Source: Dichetophora obliterata | Lineage: Eukaryota > Arthropoda > Insecta > Diptera > Sciomyzidae | Length of the DNA: 64,000 nucleotides | Assembly (NCBI GenBank): GCA_963920525.1 | Contig: OY986438.1 | Location: 77,014,060-77,078,059 of the forward strand | Reading direction: 5' to 3' | Shown here: positions 53,330 through 64,000 of the stretch, one piece after another | Layout: every line of letters starts with the position of its first letter | Numbering within the stretch: position 1 is the stretch's first letter | The notes under the pieces: generated by a model | Database searches by the model: none | What the model saw: only the letters and a program-made list of their open reading frames with translations | Told to the model about the DNA's origin: nothing | Position numbers and translations under genes: made by a program

Positions 53330-53870
53330 TAACTCCGTTTGTAACGCCGATAAGGAGGCGTTAACAGCCGTAATTTTAGAGCTATCGTAACGAAATTCAA
53401 TATATTTTGCTTTTAATTCAATAATAGAGATCAAGTTCGAAATTGAGCCAAACAGGATGAACAACATGCCTACCTCCCATACAAAGTGACTTTACCAAAA
53501 AGGTAAAATCTCTTTAAATTCCACAAAAATGAATCTAATGACTTCAAATTTTGCACATAAGCTCTAAGCCTTCATATGCATTCGTAATGAAAATTACGCC
53601 TTCCTCCCAAACAAAGTGACTGAATTAAATGAGGAATCTCCTTAAATTTCTTAAAAATTTGTGCAATGGCTTTAAATTTTACAAATAAGTTTTTATCTCA
53701 ACTATGCACTCAATGTTTGGAATTTGTTAAAAAAACTGAAAACTACGCCTTCCTCCTATACAAAGTGACGTCATCATAATAGCAAAACCCTCATGCATTC
53801 CAAAAAACTAATGGTTTAAACTTGATATTTTGCACATAAGCTTTGATAAATACTGCAGCTTCATGTATAA
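53330..53870. repeat. Tandem repeat array B, related to array A
   Basis: The leader (gagctatcgtaacgaaattc, caagttcgaaattgagcc) and three units with tacctcccatacaaagtgac, aaatctcttt and ttttgcacataag match array A at 50180-50680 in order. A last half unit (aaaccacaccctataaaagt) appears at 56080, right of the mariner element. Confidence 0.7.
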
Positions 53871-53984
53871 CGAAACGTAGGCTGAACGTGGTGCGAGACA
53901 TGGAAAGTAAGGACTGTATCGAAAAGAAACTGCACACTTTCAATTCAATATTTCTCGCAGTGTGGATGTTTGATTGCAATAGTG

Positions 53985-54578
53985 AAAGTTAGGAAAAGAA
54001 AGATTCGGAAATTGTACGACCGTTCAAGATAATGTTCAGTGCATTGTTACGGGCGATGAAACCTTCGTGAAACATAACCAGGTCACCAATTTTGCACAAA
54101 ACAGAAAGGTGCTACTGCTGACTAATTAATTCTAACAATTGGAATTGAAATATTTGGCGCAAAAATCCTCATCTGGCAGGATGTATGCGCTTCCTGCCTT
54201 AGGACGACCGCATTCTTCACAAATGACGCTAAATCAGCAGAAATTTGCAAAAAGTTGTGTCTCTTTTGTCTCCTTATACCATTTTATAAAAACCACAATG
54301 TATCAAGAATATTTTGGCCTGATTTAGTCACTGCACAGTACGCTAATTCTATATTGAATTTGCTAAAGGAAAACAACATCAATTGTGTTGCAAAAAAAGA
54401 GAACCCACCTAACGCTCCAGAACTTCTTTCAATAGAGAGATATTGGGCTATATTATCAAACGGAAATTAAGGAAGGATGTAGAGTTACCGGTGACATCAA
54501 AGTATTTTAAAAAATTGGCTAAGGCAAGCAGTTCCGTTGCAAATGAAGTTGTGTATAATTTAATAAAGGGTATTAAAT
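53985..54578 (+). pseudogene. mariner-type transposase relic
   Basis: Broken frames give CIVTGDETFVKH (about 54040, first catalytic Asp), GAKILIWQDVCAS (54155), FWPDLVTAQYANSILNLLKE (54312, second Asp), NNINCVAKKENPPNAPELLS and IERYWAI (54430), then KDVELPVTSKYFKKLAKASS and a TAA at 54576-54578. The order and the WPDLA.AHYA and PPN.P.L.PIE.YW type motifs are those of mariner-like transposases. Frameshifts lie near 54130, 54250 and 54460. Confidence 0.8.
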
Positions 54579-54595
54579 AAAAAAATAGGTTTATA

Positions 54596-55093
54596 TTAAC
54601 CCTTTCAGTGGATTTGACCTACATACTGGACACGTCAGAAAGGTATTTTTATATTTATTTTGCAACGATTTTTTTTAAATAACATGACAAAAATAAATTT
54701 AGAGAGTTAGTTGACATTAGGGCCAGTTGAATTTTCGGCTTTGTGCCGAAAAAACCAAAAAAAAATTTTTTTGTCTATTTTATAAGAAAAAATGCACCGG
54801 ACAAAATTCTAGTTTATGTTTTTTTATCTTTTTATTTTTTTAATGAAAATAATATTAAGAGGGTTTAAAAAAGAAATATCTAAAAGGCTGAAAAACCTTC
54901 AAGAGGTTACAAAAAAATGTTTTTGTGCCGAATAGGAGCAAAACAATTTTTTCTTTGTACAAGCTTGGAAAACGTAAGTAGCGCAGGTAAAAATCAAAGG
55001 TCTGTTTTTTCATCTTTTTAGATCCTAAATGATAGGAATAATACCTCAAAAAAATTATTTTGTTTTAGTTTAGCCTAGCCATTAAAGGGTTAA
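54596..55093. mobile_element. piggyBac-type MITE, 0.5 kb
   Basis: It begins TTAACCCTTTCAGTGG and ends CCATTAAAGGGTTAA with TTAA at both ends (54596-54599, 55090-55093). These termini are like those of the piggyBac element at 2842-11472 (TTAACCCTTT). It has no coding frame of note. Confidence 0.8.
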
Positions 55094-55098
55094 GATAA

Positions 55099-55851
55099 TG
55101 GCCCTTATTATGAGCAGCGTTCGATCTTCGACTGTAGTCGAATGGCCTGATCGAACGAATTCGCATTTGGTATTATAACGTGCTTTCGACGAAGAGTAGC
55201 GCTATTGTGAATTTCGTTAATTTTATTTGTTCACGGTAGAATATTTCTATCAGGTGATAGTTATTTTATTTAAACTAAATACGATAGGTTTGAAAGTTGA
55301 TTGCAAAAAATAAGACAAAAAGTTATGACTATTAAGAAATTATGGTTCGACGCTTCGTCAGAAGAGGATGAAAGCTTGACGGAACTGGCTAAAAGTTGAA
55401 AACGGTTGAGCAACGCTTTCTTTAGCTAACCTTAAGCCACTTTGCTGATGTTCTATCTGGTTGACCTATCTGCTGTTGTCCCATTTCTTTGTCGCCTGAA
55501 CTTTGGAACAAATACCCTTAGCAGTTAAAGTTTGCCTCCATCAATGAGACCAGTTTTTCTAACTGCGATTTGTTGCTCACCACCTTAGCCCTGCATAAAA
55601 TTTACAAAAACAGCTCAATATTAGTTTTTAGTCTTTAAAAAGCATAACACAATCAAAAAAATACTTAAATTTTAAAAATTATTGCTCAGCACGCATCGCA
55701 TCGAAAGCAAAATTCTATTCGGCTGAAATTTCGATGAGCAACGAACATTTCGATAGGGTTGCACTGCTCATAATAAGAAATTAACGTTCAATACTCGTTG
55801 TTCGATAACCAGCGAAGATCGAACGTCGAAAGCAACTCATAATAAGGGCCA
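55099..55851. mobile_element. 753-bp MITE with about 40-bp inverted ends
   Basis: The left end tggcccttattatgagcagc (55099) then gttcgatcttcgac is mirrored by gcgaagatcgaacgtcgaaa and ctcataataagggcca (55851). Flanks share ataa. A short frame at 55325 (MTIKKLWFDASSEEDE) looks like a transposase N-terminus of unknown family. It sits 5 bp after the piggyBac MITE. Confidence 0.75.
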
Positions 55852-55988
55852 ATAAGTCTATTTCAAAAGTTTAAATGAAAATTTAATGGAAATAAATTTT
55901 AATTTAATAAAAAAAAGTTTGGAGTGAAAAGCAATAAAAACTATTTCTGTTTATGGTTCAGTGTTCAGTTTCTTTTCGATACAGTCCT

Positions 55989-56104
55989 TAATACATTAAA
56001 AAAAGGATAAAGTGAAAAGAATACTTAAAAGATGCAGTTAGTGTGTACTCTGAGTTTAGAATTTAAAATATTTCGATAAAAACCACACCCTATAAAAGTG
56101 ACGT
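55989..56104. repeat. Remainder of tandem array B
   Basis: aaaaccacaccctataaaag followed by tgacgtcacc (about 56079-56108) matches the array unit at 53745-53770, so the mariner element lies within the array. Confidence 0.5.
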
Positions 56105-59033
56105 CACCAAAGTAATACAACGTTGGAAACTTCGAATATACTAAAATACGGCTGTGGAGGTATTTTGACTGCGGTCCAGTCTAAAATAATAATGGCACTA
56201 GGCGAGACCCAGGTAGCCGAGGATGCAGATCCACTGGATTTTCATATACCTGGGTACCGCTTACTGCCATTATTTTCTTTGCATAGAGGCATCGCCCTTT
56301 TTATAAGAACGGATGTAGCGTACCAGTGTGAGAGGAGTCTGAACGTGACCGATCCAGAGTTTAGCTCAATGTGGGCTAGGTTAAGGCTTCGCTCTCACTT
56401 GCTGCATTTTTGTTTTATTTATAGAAGCCCGAATCTAGGGAGAGAGCCCACTTTTAACAAACTGGACTCTCTCTGATTCGATTACGCATATTTTGGGGTT
56501 ATTTCCTGACAGTGAGATCGTTGTAGCAGGCGATTTCAATGTCCACAACCCAGCTTGGTTACGTCACTCGGGCCCATTGACACCGGTTGGACAATATGTT
56601 GAGCTATTATTTGCTGAATCGAACCAGCTGATTCAACTAGTGAAGGAACCCACTTTTTCCACCAAAGTGATTTGCAAAGCCATAATGTCCTTGACCTCTT
56701 TCTGACTTCACATCATGAAAAATATGATGTGAGTGTCAACGCATCTCTTGGTAACTCGGACCATTGTACCATCTCCGCTGTTTTTCCATATTCTAACCCC
56801 TGCACCTCTACGCCTAAAGCCCCGAAGAGGACTGCATGGTTTTATGGAAAGGCAAATTGGACTGCGTTAAATAATTTTTATCGCAAATTCAATTGGAAAT
56901 TATGTTTCGCTGATAGAAATGTGAATGCCGCGGCTGTCATGGTGCAAGAAATTATTTTATTGGGTATGCGGTCTTTCATTCCCAATAAGTTGAGATCCAT
57001 AAACCAAAAGATCACTCATGGTTTAATGAGACTTGGCGTTCTAACAAGAATACTAATACAAAAAGACTTCGCATTGAGGCGAGGAATCGCTGTAATGCAT
57101 TTTTAAAACGCGAAAAGTTTTTGCACGAGGCTCGCATTCGAGAACAGGTTCTTCTCTGTCCCAAAGGGAGCAAAAATTTTTGGTCATTTGTTAAAAGAGT
57201 GGAGAATCTGACATCATCATCGATTCCAACTCTTTTAAAAGATGACCAAATCTTCACAGACTCGGTTGATAAAGCGAACCTATTGGCTAGATTGTTTGCA
57301 CAAAATTCCACTCTCTTGGATAGCAATCAGCCACTGCCCTTTATTGGAGGTGGATCTTTTGCAATGCAGGAGATCTACTTTCGGACGAGAGCAGTTAAAA
57401 GAGTCCTTACAGATGTCAACGTAAACAAAGCCTCTGTTCCTGATGGCATACCGCTAATTGTGCTTAAAATGTGTGCTTCTTCGCTGGCTCGGCCTTTGCG
57501 CAACCTTTTCAACATCTCCTACAGAACAGGAGTTTTTCCATCTTGTTGGAAGGTGGCAAATGTCCAGCCGGTACCTAAAAAGAGCGATGCCACGAATCCT
57601 GCAAACTACCGACCCATTGCGATATGCTCTACGCTTTCCAAAGTTATAGAGAGCGTAATAAACTTCAACGTTGTGAGGTATCTGGAGCACAACCAACTGC
57701 TCAGTGACCGTCAATATGGTTTCCGTAGGGCTCGCTCCACTGGTGATCTGGTGGCGTTCTTAACCGAAAAATGGAATCAATGCGTTAATTTTTTGTGTGT
57801 TGTTGGAAACAATGCGGGTTGTTGCTCTAGATATTTCAAAAACGTTTGACCGAGTGTGGCATAAAGCGCTCGTGCCGAAACTAGTTGCAAATGGTTTTCG
57901 TGGTAGCTTTGCTCGATGGATCACGTGTTTCCTCAAGGACAGATCGATTCGTGTCGTAGTTGACGGTATTTCGTCTGAGGAGCACGCCATCAACGCGGGG
58001 GTACCGCAGGGTTCTGTTCTATCGCCAACCTTGTTCCTGGTTTTTATCAACGACCTTCTGTCGTTGACGCATAACCCAATACATTCGTTTGCGGACGACA
58101 GCAGCATTTGTCATTCATATTCATTCAAAAAACGCCCGAACTCTATGGAGATTGAGAGAAAAAGGCAAAACATGATTGACACACTCCTTAATGATCTACA
58201 AAAAATCTCCGAGTGGGGTCATGCTAATAGAGTAGAGTTCAACGCAAGTAAGACCTAGTGCTGTCTGTTAACCCACAAGCGGGTGGATTGTCCCTTAGCT
58301 CCCCTCAATATGAATGGTGTGGATATTGTGGAATCAGCCGCTCTTGACGATCTGGGCATATCGATCCAATCTGATCTTCGTTGGAATGATCATATTTTCG
58401 ATGTGTCGAAAGAAGCGGGCAAGTGCCTAGGTTTTTTAAAACGGTGCAAAAAATATTTCACTTCAGTTGATCTTCGCATGGTTTACACCTCATATATTAT
58501 GCCGAAAATGAAGTACAATTCCCACATTTGGACAGGGGCTTCAAAATCTTATTTGAAGCTTCTGGATCGAATTCAACGTCGTGAGATATATATTAAAGGG
58601 GATGAAAATATTTCATTCTCTCTCGACTCTCTTGGGCATCGACGTAATGTTGGTTGCCTAAGCCTTCTGTATAGGTATTACCATGGGAAGTGTTCAAGGT
58701 AGATACATGGCCTGACGCCACCAGCTCGCGTTTTTCCCAGGTCCACTCGGGCAGCTGTCCAAGCCCACCCCTTTACCATTGCATTGATGCCCAATAGAAC
58801 CTCGCATTACCGTGATAATTCGTTCTTTAGTCGCACGGTTAAGTTGTAGAATATTCGCCCTGCGAGCGTGTTTCCCGGCAGTTTTGAGCTGTGCAAATTC
58901 AAAACAAATCTTCACCGACACTACTCCAACTATCCACCCTCCAACTAACTATCACCCATCTTCCGAATCAACACAATGCTTATACATTTATAGGGGGCAT
59001 CCCCTGAGCGTTGGTTCAATCTAAAAAAAAAAA
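56105..59033 (+). pseudogene. LINE (Jockey/I-type) endonuclease and reverse transcriptase, decayed
   Basis: Blocks in several frames give an ORF2 in order. The endonuclease comes first (MALGETQVAEDADPLDFHIP, IVVAGDFNVHNPAW, SHNVLDLFLTSH, SLGNSDHCTISAVF). The reverse transcriptase follows (PKKSDATNPANYRPIAICST, RQYGFRRARSTGDLVAF, VALDISKTFDRVWHKAL, GVPQGSVLSPTLFLVFIN, catalytic FADD at 58088-58099). Last is the thumb (LDDLGISIQSDLRWNDHIFD, MPKMKYNSHIWTG). Frames break near 56475, 56700, 57100, 57850 and 58257. The 3' end is an 11-bp A-run (59023-59033), unlike the aataaata tails of the other LINEs here, so it is a separate family. The 5' end is truncated. Confidence 0.85.
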
Positions 59034-59576
59034 GATAATTCCTTACTAGTTTTTAATTTTAACTTACACTAAATCACAAACAATTCTTACGTCTGTTTTC
59101 ACAAAAATCTTTACAGAAATGGCATTTTTGTGATAACCTTCTTAGTGGTTAAAGGGTAATTCGTATGTATGACAAAAATACTAGGCACTGTTCATACTTT
59201 TGAGTAGTAAATAAATACCTCCCTCAAATTTGAGACCGATTGCTAAAATATTTTTTTTAATTTGTATATTATTCTATTTTTAATATTTACTGTTGCAATC
59301 TATTCTTAAATGTAACTTTAATTATAAAAACATAAAAAATGGGCTGACAGTTTGAGCTCTTGAACACTGGCGGGGCTTCTTATAACTAATTGTGTTGTGC
59401 ATTTTAATAACAGTTTGTACACAAATAAACTAAAACTACAAGCTCATAGCTTCTAATAGCTAATGATATCGAAAACCTTTACATGACAGTTTTTACTGTC
59501 TGAAGTGAAGCTATTGTCTGCAGAAAGAAAGGTGACGGCCGACCAGAAATATTAATTTCATTTCAAAAATATAATG
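59034..59576. other. Intronic stretch, no gene recognised
   Basis: I see AT-rich sequence only between the LINE tail and the tRNA-like remnant. Confidence 0.45.
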
Positions 59577-59650
59577 TGTCATTTGAATCCGGATTGCCCT
59601 TCCCTGTGTTTCTTTAGCATACGGGCCACTTGCTTAATCCTTATGCCACG
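59577..59650 (-). repeat. tRNA-like Pol III promoter remnant
   Basis: On the minus strand tggcataaggatta (A-box-like, about 59635-59648) and ggattcaaatgac (B-box-like, 59577-59592) are spaced as in a tRNA-derived SINE. The acceptor stem does not pair. It lies 120 bp before the splice acceptor of the last Pdk1 exon. Confidence 0.45.
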
Positions 59651-59769
59651 GCCGCCACACTATGATTATTTTTAATAATAAGTTATTAATTAATATATGA
59701 ATAATTAGTTTAAACAAATAAATAAATTAAAAACAATAAATAATACAAATATAATATATTTTTTTACAG

Positions 59770-59931
59770 CCCAATCGTACGTATTACCTAGAAGATCCTG
59801 AAGGATACTCTCTTCAGTGGGTTAGTGCTATAGAAAATATGCGTAAGCTTACCTACAAAGATCAAGTTGCTATGCTCGGCAACAAACTTACTACACCAAC
59901 GACATCAGCAGCAAAAACGTGCTCATCGTAA
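59770..59931 (+). CDS. Pdk1: Pdk1 last coding exon (end of PH domain and C-terminus)
   Basis: The exon follows the acceptor tttttacag and encodes 53 residues and TAA (59929-59931). It reads [40 protein letters not shown], then a short Thr/Ser/Ala-rich tail. PNRTYYL directly continues FFVHT from the exon at 13529-13803, exactly as in human PDK1, and QWVSAI gives the last helix of the PH domain. Its phase fits. There is no lesion. Because the PH domain is split between this exon and one 46 kb away, correct splicing across the whole transposon cluster is needed to make a membrane-recruited kinase. Confidence 0.95.
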   Translation, partial: PNRTYYLEDPEGYSLQWVSAIENMRKLTYKDQVAMLGNKLTTPTTSAAKTCSS

Positions 59932-60170
59932 ACGGCTGTTTTACATCACCAGATGTAATGAGATAGGAACATGTAAATAGAAAATCACAAACTAGTGGCA
60001 CTACATTTTATATATTATAAGAAACCCAATAACACTGCTTCAAGAGAAAAAAAACTGACTGTTCAATCGCAACAGTAAAAGTATAAAACAATACAATAAA
60101 AAATCAACTATTATATCAAATTTAAAATATAATTTCTGTATACTAGTACAATATTGATAAAATAAATTTA
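59932..60170 (+). other. Pdk1: Pdk1 3' UTR, first polyadenylation signals
   Basis: AATAAA occurs at 60095-60100 and 60161-60166, the nearest candidates for cleavage. More occur further on, for example near 60437, 60549, 60873 and 62080, so the real 3' end cannot be fixed from sequence. Confidence 0.5.
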
Positions 60171-62527
60171 TGTTTAAATTAAAAAAGGATTTATTATATT
60201 TAAATGATACAAACAATAGGATTAGATTTATTTAAAACTTAAAATCAAATTAACAATTTATTTAATCAAATTATCAGAAAGAAACTAATTCAAATTAAAA
60301 AATTAAATTATTATTAAACAAAATGTAAATTGTAGTTAGTCACAATTTAATAAATTATAGAAATATTTAACTAGCTATAATTATATACACACCCCAAATT
60401 CACAAACAAACACATACAAATATTAACAAATTATATAAATAAAAATTTACAAGATGGATGGAGGCATCGGAAACTTACACTATGAAATAGCTTAAAATCT
60501 ATATTATTATAGCTGTAAATATATATTATAAACGGCAAAGAAAAAGAAAATAAATCAATCAGCAAATCCACTCAACAAAAAATACTTAACATTAAACTAA
60601 GCAGAAGAATCTGCAAGGATTGCAAAAAGAAGCAACATTAGAAAGTAATCAATTATAGTATCCAAAAATTACTTGAACAACTTTACGAACGTTATTTCGA
60701 AAATGGTTCTATGTGGGCAATAAATACGTATTTTAGATAAAAGTTATCTTCGAATTGTAGATTGAATGTGAACGCAATAACAATGCTGAAGACATTTTTT
60801 TAAGTGATCGTTGTATGTTGACCTTAAAAATGCGGTAATTTTGATGTTAATATTGATGTTAAAAGCTTCGAAATAAAAATTTAATATACCTATCTTCTTC
60901 ACATGTTGATTTCAACAAGAGATATAAAATTATACTACAAATAGCTACTATTTTCTTCAAGAAGAACTTTAACATAAAGATTCATGCAATGCTACATAAG
61001 CAATGCGCACTTAAGTGATGAAAATTTGTTAACGCAATTTTTCAAATCATCAATATAATATCTAACTTCTGTAAATTTGTTGTAAATATATAACTTATTG
61101 ATGCTTACTAGCACAACTTTCAAACTTGTGCTCCATACTAAAATGTTTTGAATATTATCCTTGATATTCACATTTTTCATTTATCAATTTTGTGAGATTA
61201 ACTATCGATACATACGCTGTGGTGTATGAAGCACCTCAATTTCAGCTATTGATTGGAATATAGCGTCAATTTTCAATGTCTTTTTTTTTTCTTTTTTCTA
61301 AGTCTGCTATTATTTTGTAGTTATAATTAGTAAAGTATTTTTAAATGGCAACTCGTTTTTTAATCAATATTGTTTCGTAAACGGCTATTTTTGGCGTTGA
61401 TAGGTTTTCAAACAAATATTAAAACAGTTCATAAAATCCGTATAAGCCTTAACAGATGTAAGCCGTACGCGAGTCACGTTCGTCATTTCTTAATATCGTT
61501 ATTATAAGTTGTAATTTTGTAGAATCCAAGCGAAGAGATAACAAACTAAGTTACGAATAGAAAAACAAGTTCATTCTTTGGCGTTGTTTTTCAAGCGTTG
61601 TATTGCAAATGTTATTTGTATAACGAAGTCCGTTAATATTTTTGAAAGATTATTTTCCAATGTTTGACTGTGATTTCCTCTATACAATTAAGTAATCTTA
61701 AAAGTTATAGAATATTAACCTAGCAATTCATTAAATTTTATGTAAAATTTTTGGTTTTTCTAAATATTTTTTTAAAAGAGACCAATTCTGTTTTTGTCTT
61801 TCTTGAATTGCAATTCTAAATTAACCTATGACTTTATTTAAATACCATGTCACTTTGTCGACGTGTCAGTTGATTATTTAATTAAGTAATTTAAAATACC
61901 GTGTCACTTTGTCGACTGGTTAGTTAATTTGTGAAAATGAAAAATATCTATAGCTAAATTATTTTATGTTAAAACTATTTATAATTATGTATGTGAACCT
62001 TATATGCTTAAATATACGCTAAAATTTAACTGGAAAAATTACTATGTTTCTAGCTGTAAAAATTAATTACTAAATTTCTCAATAAAATAATGCTCCATTA
62101 AACATCATGAAAATAGCTCCATAATTTTACAGAAGCACACAGAAGAAAATGGAGAATATATTTATTTGCTGATAGAATGAGTTCTACAATTATTCAGCTC
62201 TATCACTGAGTCCGTCGTATTACGATTATCGTCGGAATTACTGATTACTGAGTTCATTCGTAGCGCCATTTCGTAGATTATTGAAGTAATTTGTTTCAGC
62301 GTGTTTTGGCTGTCGGAAAAGTGGTTATATCTTCTGAATTTTATTTCACAATTTTTTCCGACAACCAAATCGCATTGTTATAATTTTAATACTTGCTGTA
62401 TTTATCACTCATAATACTTGTATATTATAAATTGATTTACCCAGTTTCTCCTGCTCGAACTTATTCTAAAAACTATAAAATTTTTATTCAGTCGTAAGTT
62501 ACGAGTAGAAGAAACTGGAATAACGTA
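60171..62527. other. 3' UTR or intergenic flank, no gene recognised
   Basis: The sequence is AT-rich. The words accgtgtcactttgtcgac and accatgtcactttgtcgac (61897, 61843) form a direct pair about 54 bp apart. Minus-strand frames at 60992-61180 and 62162-62368 have no domain. Confidence 0.45.
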
Positions 62528-63398
62528 CAGCTGCGGTCAAAATAATAGTAGCGCCCTTATATTCATACATGTTTGGATAAATAATACTAGTATACGAATT
62601 TCGGATCCGGTAAGTCCATTTTCATTCCTATATGTACTTTCAACACTCGTTCCAACTCCGTACTCAGTCTCCTCCTATATTGTAAAACTTTCAAGATACA
62701 GGGTGTTTTACGGTTTTGGTACGTGTTTAGTATTATTGATCTAGAATCTAAACTACTCACCATAAAATAAAAAATAATATTTTTTATTTTAGAAAAAATA
62801 TCAACCTTTCCATCAATATATCAACCACTTTCGTGTCATGTGCTGCAGCTGAGCTAAAATTTTGTGATTACTCAACGAAATATCAACAAATTTTGTATCT
62901 TTTGTTTTAGCGGAGCTGTTACTGTCCAAAGTTGGAATTTAAAAAAATACTGTTGATTAAGTGTATTTTTACATGAAAAAAAGACATTTTAAATTTGGAC
63001 GATTACAGCTCCGCTAAAACAAAAGATACAAAATTTGTTGATATTTCGTTGAGTAATCACAAAATTTTAGCTCAGCTGCAGCACATGACACGAAAGTGGT
63101 TGATATATTGATGGAAAGGTTGATATTTTTTCTAAAATAAAAAATATTATTTTTTATTTTATGGTGAGTAGTTTTTAGATTCTAGATCAATAATACTAAA
63201 CACGTACCAAAACCGTAAAACACCCTGTATCTTGAAAGTTTTACAATATAGGAGGAAACTGAGTACGGAGTTGGAACGAGTGTTGAAAGTACATATAGGA
63301 ATGAAAATGGACTTACCGGATCCGAAATTCATATACTAGTATTATTTATCCAAACATGTATGAATATAAGGGCGCTACTATTATTTTGACCGCAGCTG
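62528..63398. mobile_element. 871-bp almost perfect palindrome, TA-flanked (Tc1/mariner-type foldback)
   Basis: The arms 62528-62920 and 63005-63398 are inverted copies that differ, by my reading, at two bases and one 2-bp indel. Ends are cagctgcggtcaaaataata and the exact inverse, flanked by TA (62526-62527, 63399-63400). The 84-bp centre also shows weaker symmetry. There is no open frame. TA flanks and a CAG-type start suggest a non-autonomous Tc1/mariner relative. A half copy lies at 39354-39665. Confidence 0.9.
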
Positions 63399-63400
63399 TA

Positions 63401-64000
63401 TGCGGAATGAAATTTGCACAACTTTTTCAATCGTGTAAAAACACCAATAACTAAAATTATGCATATTTATCGATGACTATATGAGAGACCAATGTGATCT
63501 TAACAAGCTGTTAAAATTTTATGCTTGTAATTTCTTAGGTGTATTCAAAATGTTGAAAATAAAGATGTAAGTCGCACAGAGGTGCACGGCCAAAAATCGT
63601 TTTTCACATTTCACTGTTTCAAAAATATAATGATGCAGTTTTGTTAAGCATACTTTAGTTAAGAAACATGCAAATTTTCAGGATTATGGGTCATCGGGAA
63701 CGTATTGAACGGCGTAAAAACAAAAAAACCCATCCTCATTTTTTTGTGAATTTGAATTTTTCACAATACATATTTTGTTGATGTTTGAAGACTTGTAACT
63801 TTTTCACGGTGCAAAATTTTTGAATAATTTTTTTAATTAAGTTCAGTAAAATGCCTTATAAAAAGTTAAAATTTTTATTGCAATTTATGTTTTATAGTAT
63901 TTTTTCAGAAATTTTTTTAAAAGCCTATATATATTTTAAACAACTTTTGAGAAAACTCATACACCGTCGTGCGACGGCAGAGCTTGGTTATATTTTATAG
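63401..64000. other. Flank, no gene recognised
   Basis: AT-rich sequence without a domain or repeat that I could bound. Confidence 0.45.

Larger units (their letters stand above)
53910..55988 (+). mobile_element. mariner-type element carrying two MITEs
   Basis: The ends aggactgtatcgaaaagaa-actg (53910) and the exact inverse ending at 55988 are 23 bp long and flanked by TA (53908-53909, 55989-55990). Inside are a transposase relic, a piggyBac-type MITE (54596-55093) and a 753-bp MITE (55099-55851). Without these inserts only about 0.83 kb remains, so the transposase gene had lost part of its length. Confidence 0.8.
13804..59769 (+). other. Pdk1: Pdk1 last intron, 45,966 bp
   Basis: The donor gtaagtg (13804) and the acceptor tttttacag (59761-59769) bound a phase-0 intron. 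The exons on either side join to an uninterrupted PH domain at a point strongly conserved with human PDK1. Nearly all of the intron is transposon-derived sequence on both strands. No other host gene on the + strand was recognised inside it. Confidence 0.9.

Noticed and set aside
59820..59931. Alternative C-terminus for Pdk1
   Set aside because: The frame ends at a single TAA in phase with the conserved PH domain; no second acceptor gives a better match.

Overview
This window is a piece of an AT-rich, transposon-rich fly genome. It looks like a higher (cyclorrhaphan) dipteran, because the only host gene I recognise gives an insect-like PDK1 protein and the repeats are the insect set: piggyBac, mariner, hAT, Penelope, CR1/Jockey-type LINEs and a Ty3/gypsy element. 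I cannot name the species.

The host gene is Pdk1 (3-phosphoinositide-dependent protein kinase 1) on the + strand. Only its last two coding exons lie here: 13529-13803 (most of the PH domain) and 59770-59931 (end of the PH domain and C-terminus). A phase-0 intron of 45,966 bp separates them. Everything left of 13529 is the preceding intron, because the kinase domain is not in the window. Everything right of 59931 is 3' UTR and flank. About 0.4 kb of the 60 kb up to the stop codon is host coding sequence.

Left intron (1-13528): two foldback elements (29-282, 1672-2064), a relic of an unclassified transposon protein (2390-2800), then a three-level nest. A piggyBac-type element (2842-11472) is interrupted in its cysteine-rich tail by a LINE (4402-11164). 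That LINE is interrupted by a Penelope-like element (5356-9044) with a 16-bp target duplication and a 1.43-kb inverted copy of itself.

Big intron, first half: a nearly intact piggyBac-like element (14150-16866). Next comes an antisense block at 18.5-22.1 kb with an apparently intact four-exon DUF4806-type gene beside a decayed transposase gene. It is followed by an I-type LINE relic, a second Penelope fragment, a tRNA-like promoter with a roughly 210-230-bp satellite, several hairpins and MITEs, and a Ty3/gypsy element (30316-34864) with identical LTRs and one intact Gag-Pol frame.

Big intron, second half: 3' pieces of LINEs, a SINE-like repeat array (36.35-38.17 kb) and an antisense CR1/Jockey-type LINE (about 40165-47960). 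The frames of that LINE look intact except for a 1.73-kb hAT element and a 161-bp MITE inserted in them. Then come two related tandem-repeat arrays, a mariner-type relic carrying two further MITEs, and a decayed LINE ending in an A-run (to 59033). Downstream of Pdk1 lies an 871-bp almost perfect palindrome flanked by TA.

I found no CRISPR array, rRNA or functional tRNA gene. The most interesting items are the antisense DUF4806 gene, the intact gypsy element in sense orientation inside a kinase gene, the Penelope inverted structure, and insertions whose pre-insertion frames can be read directly.
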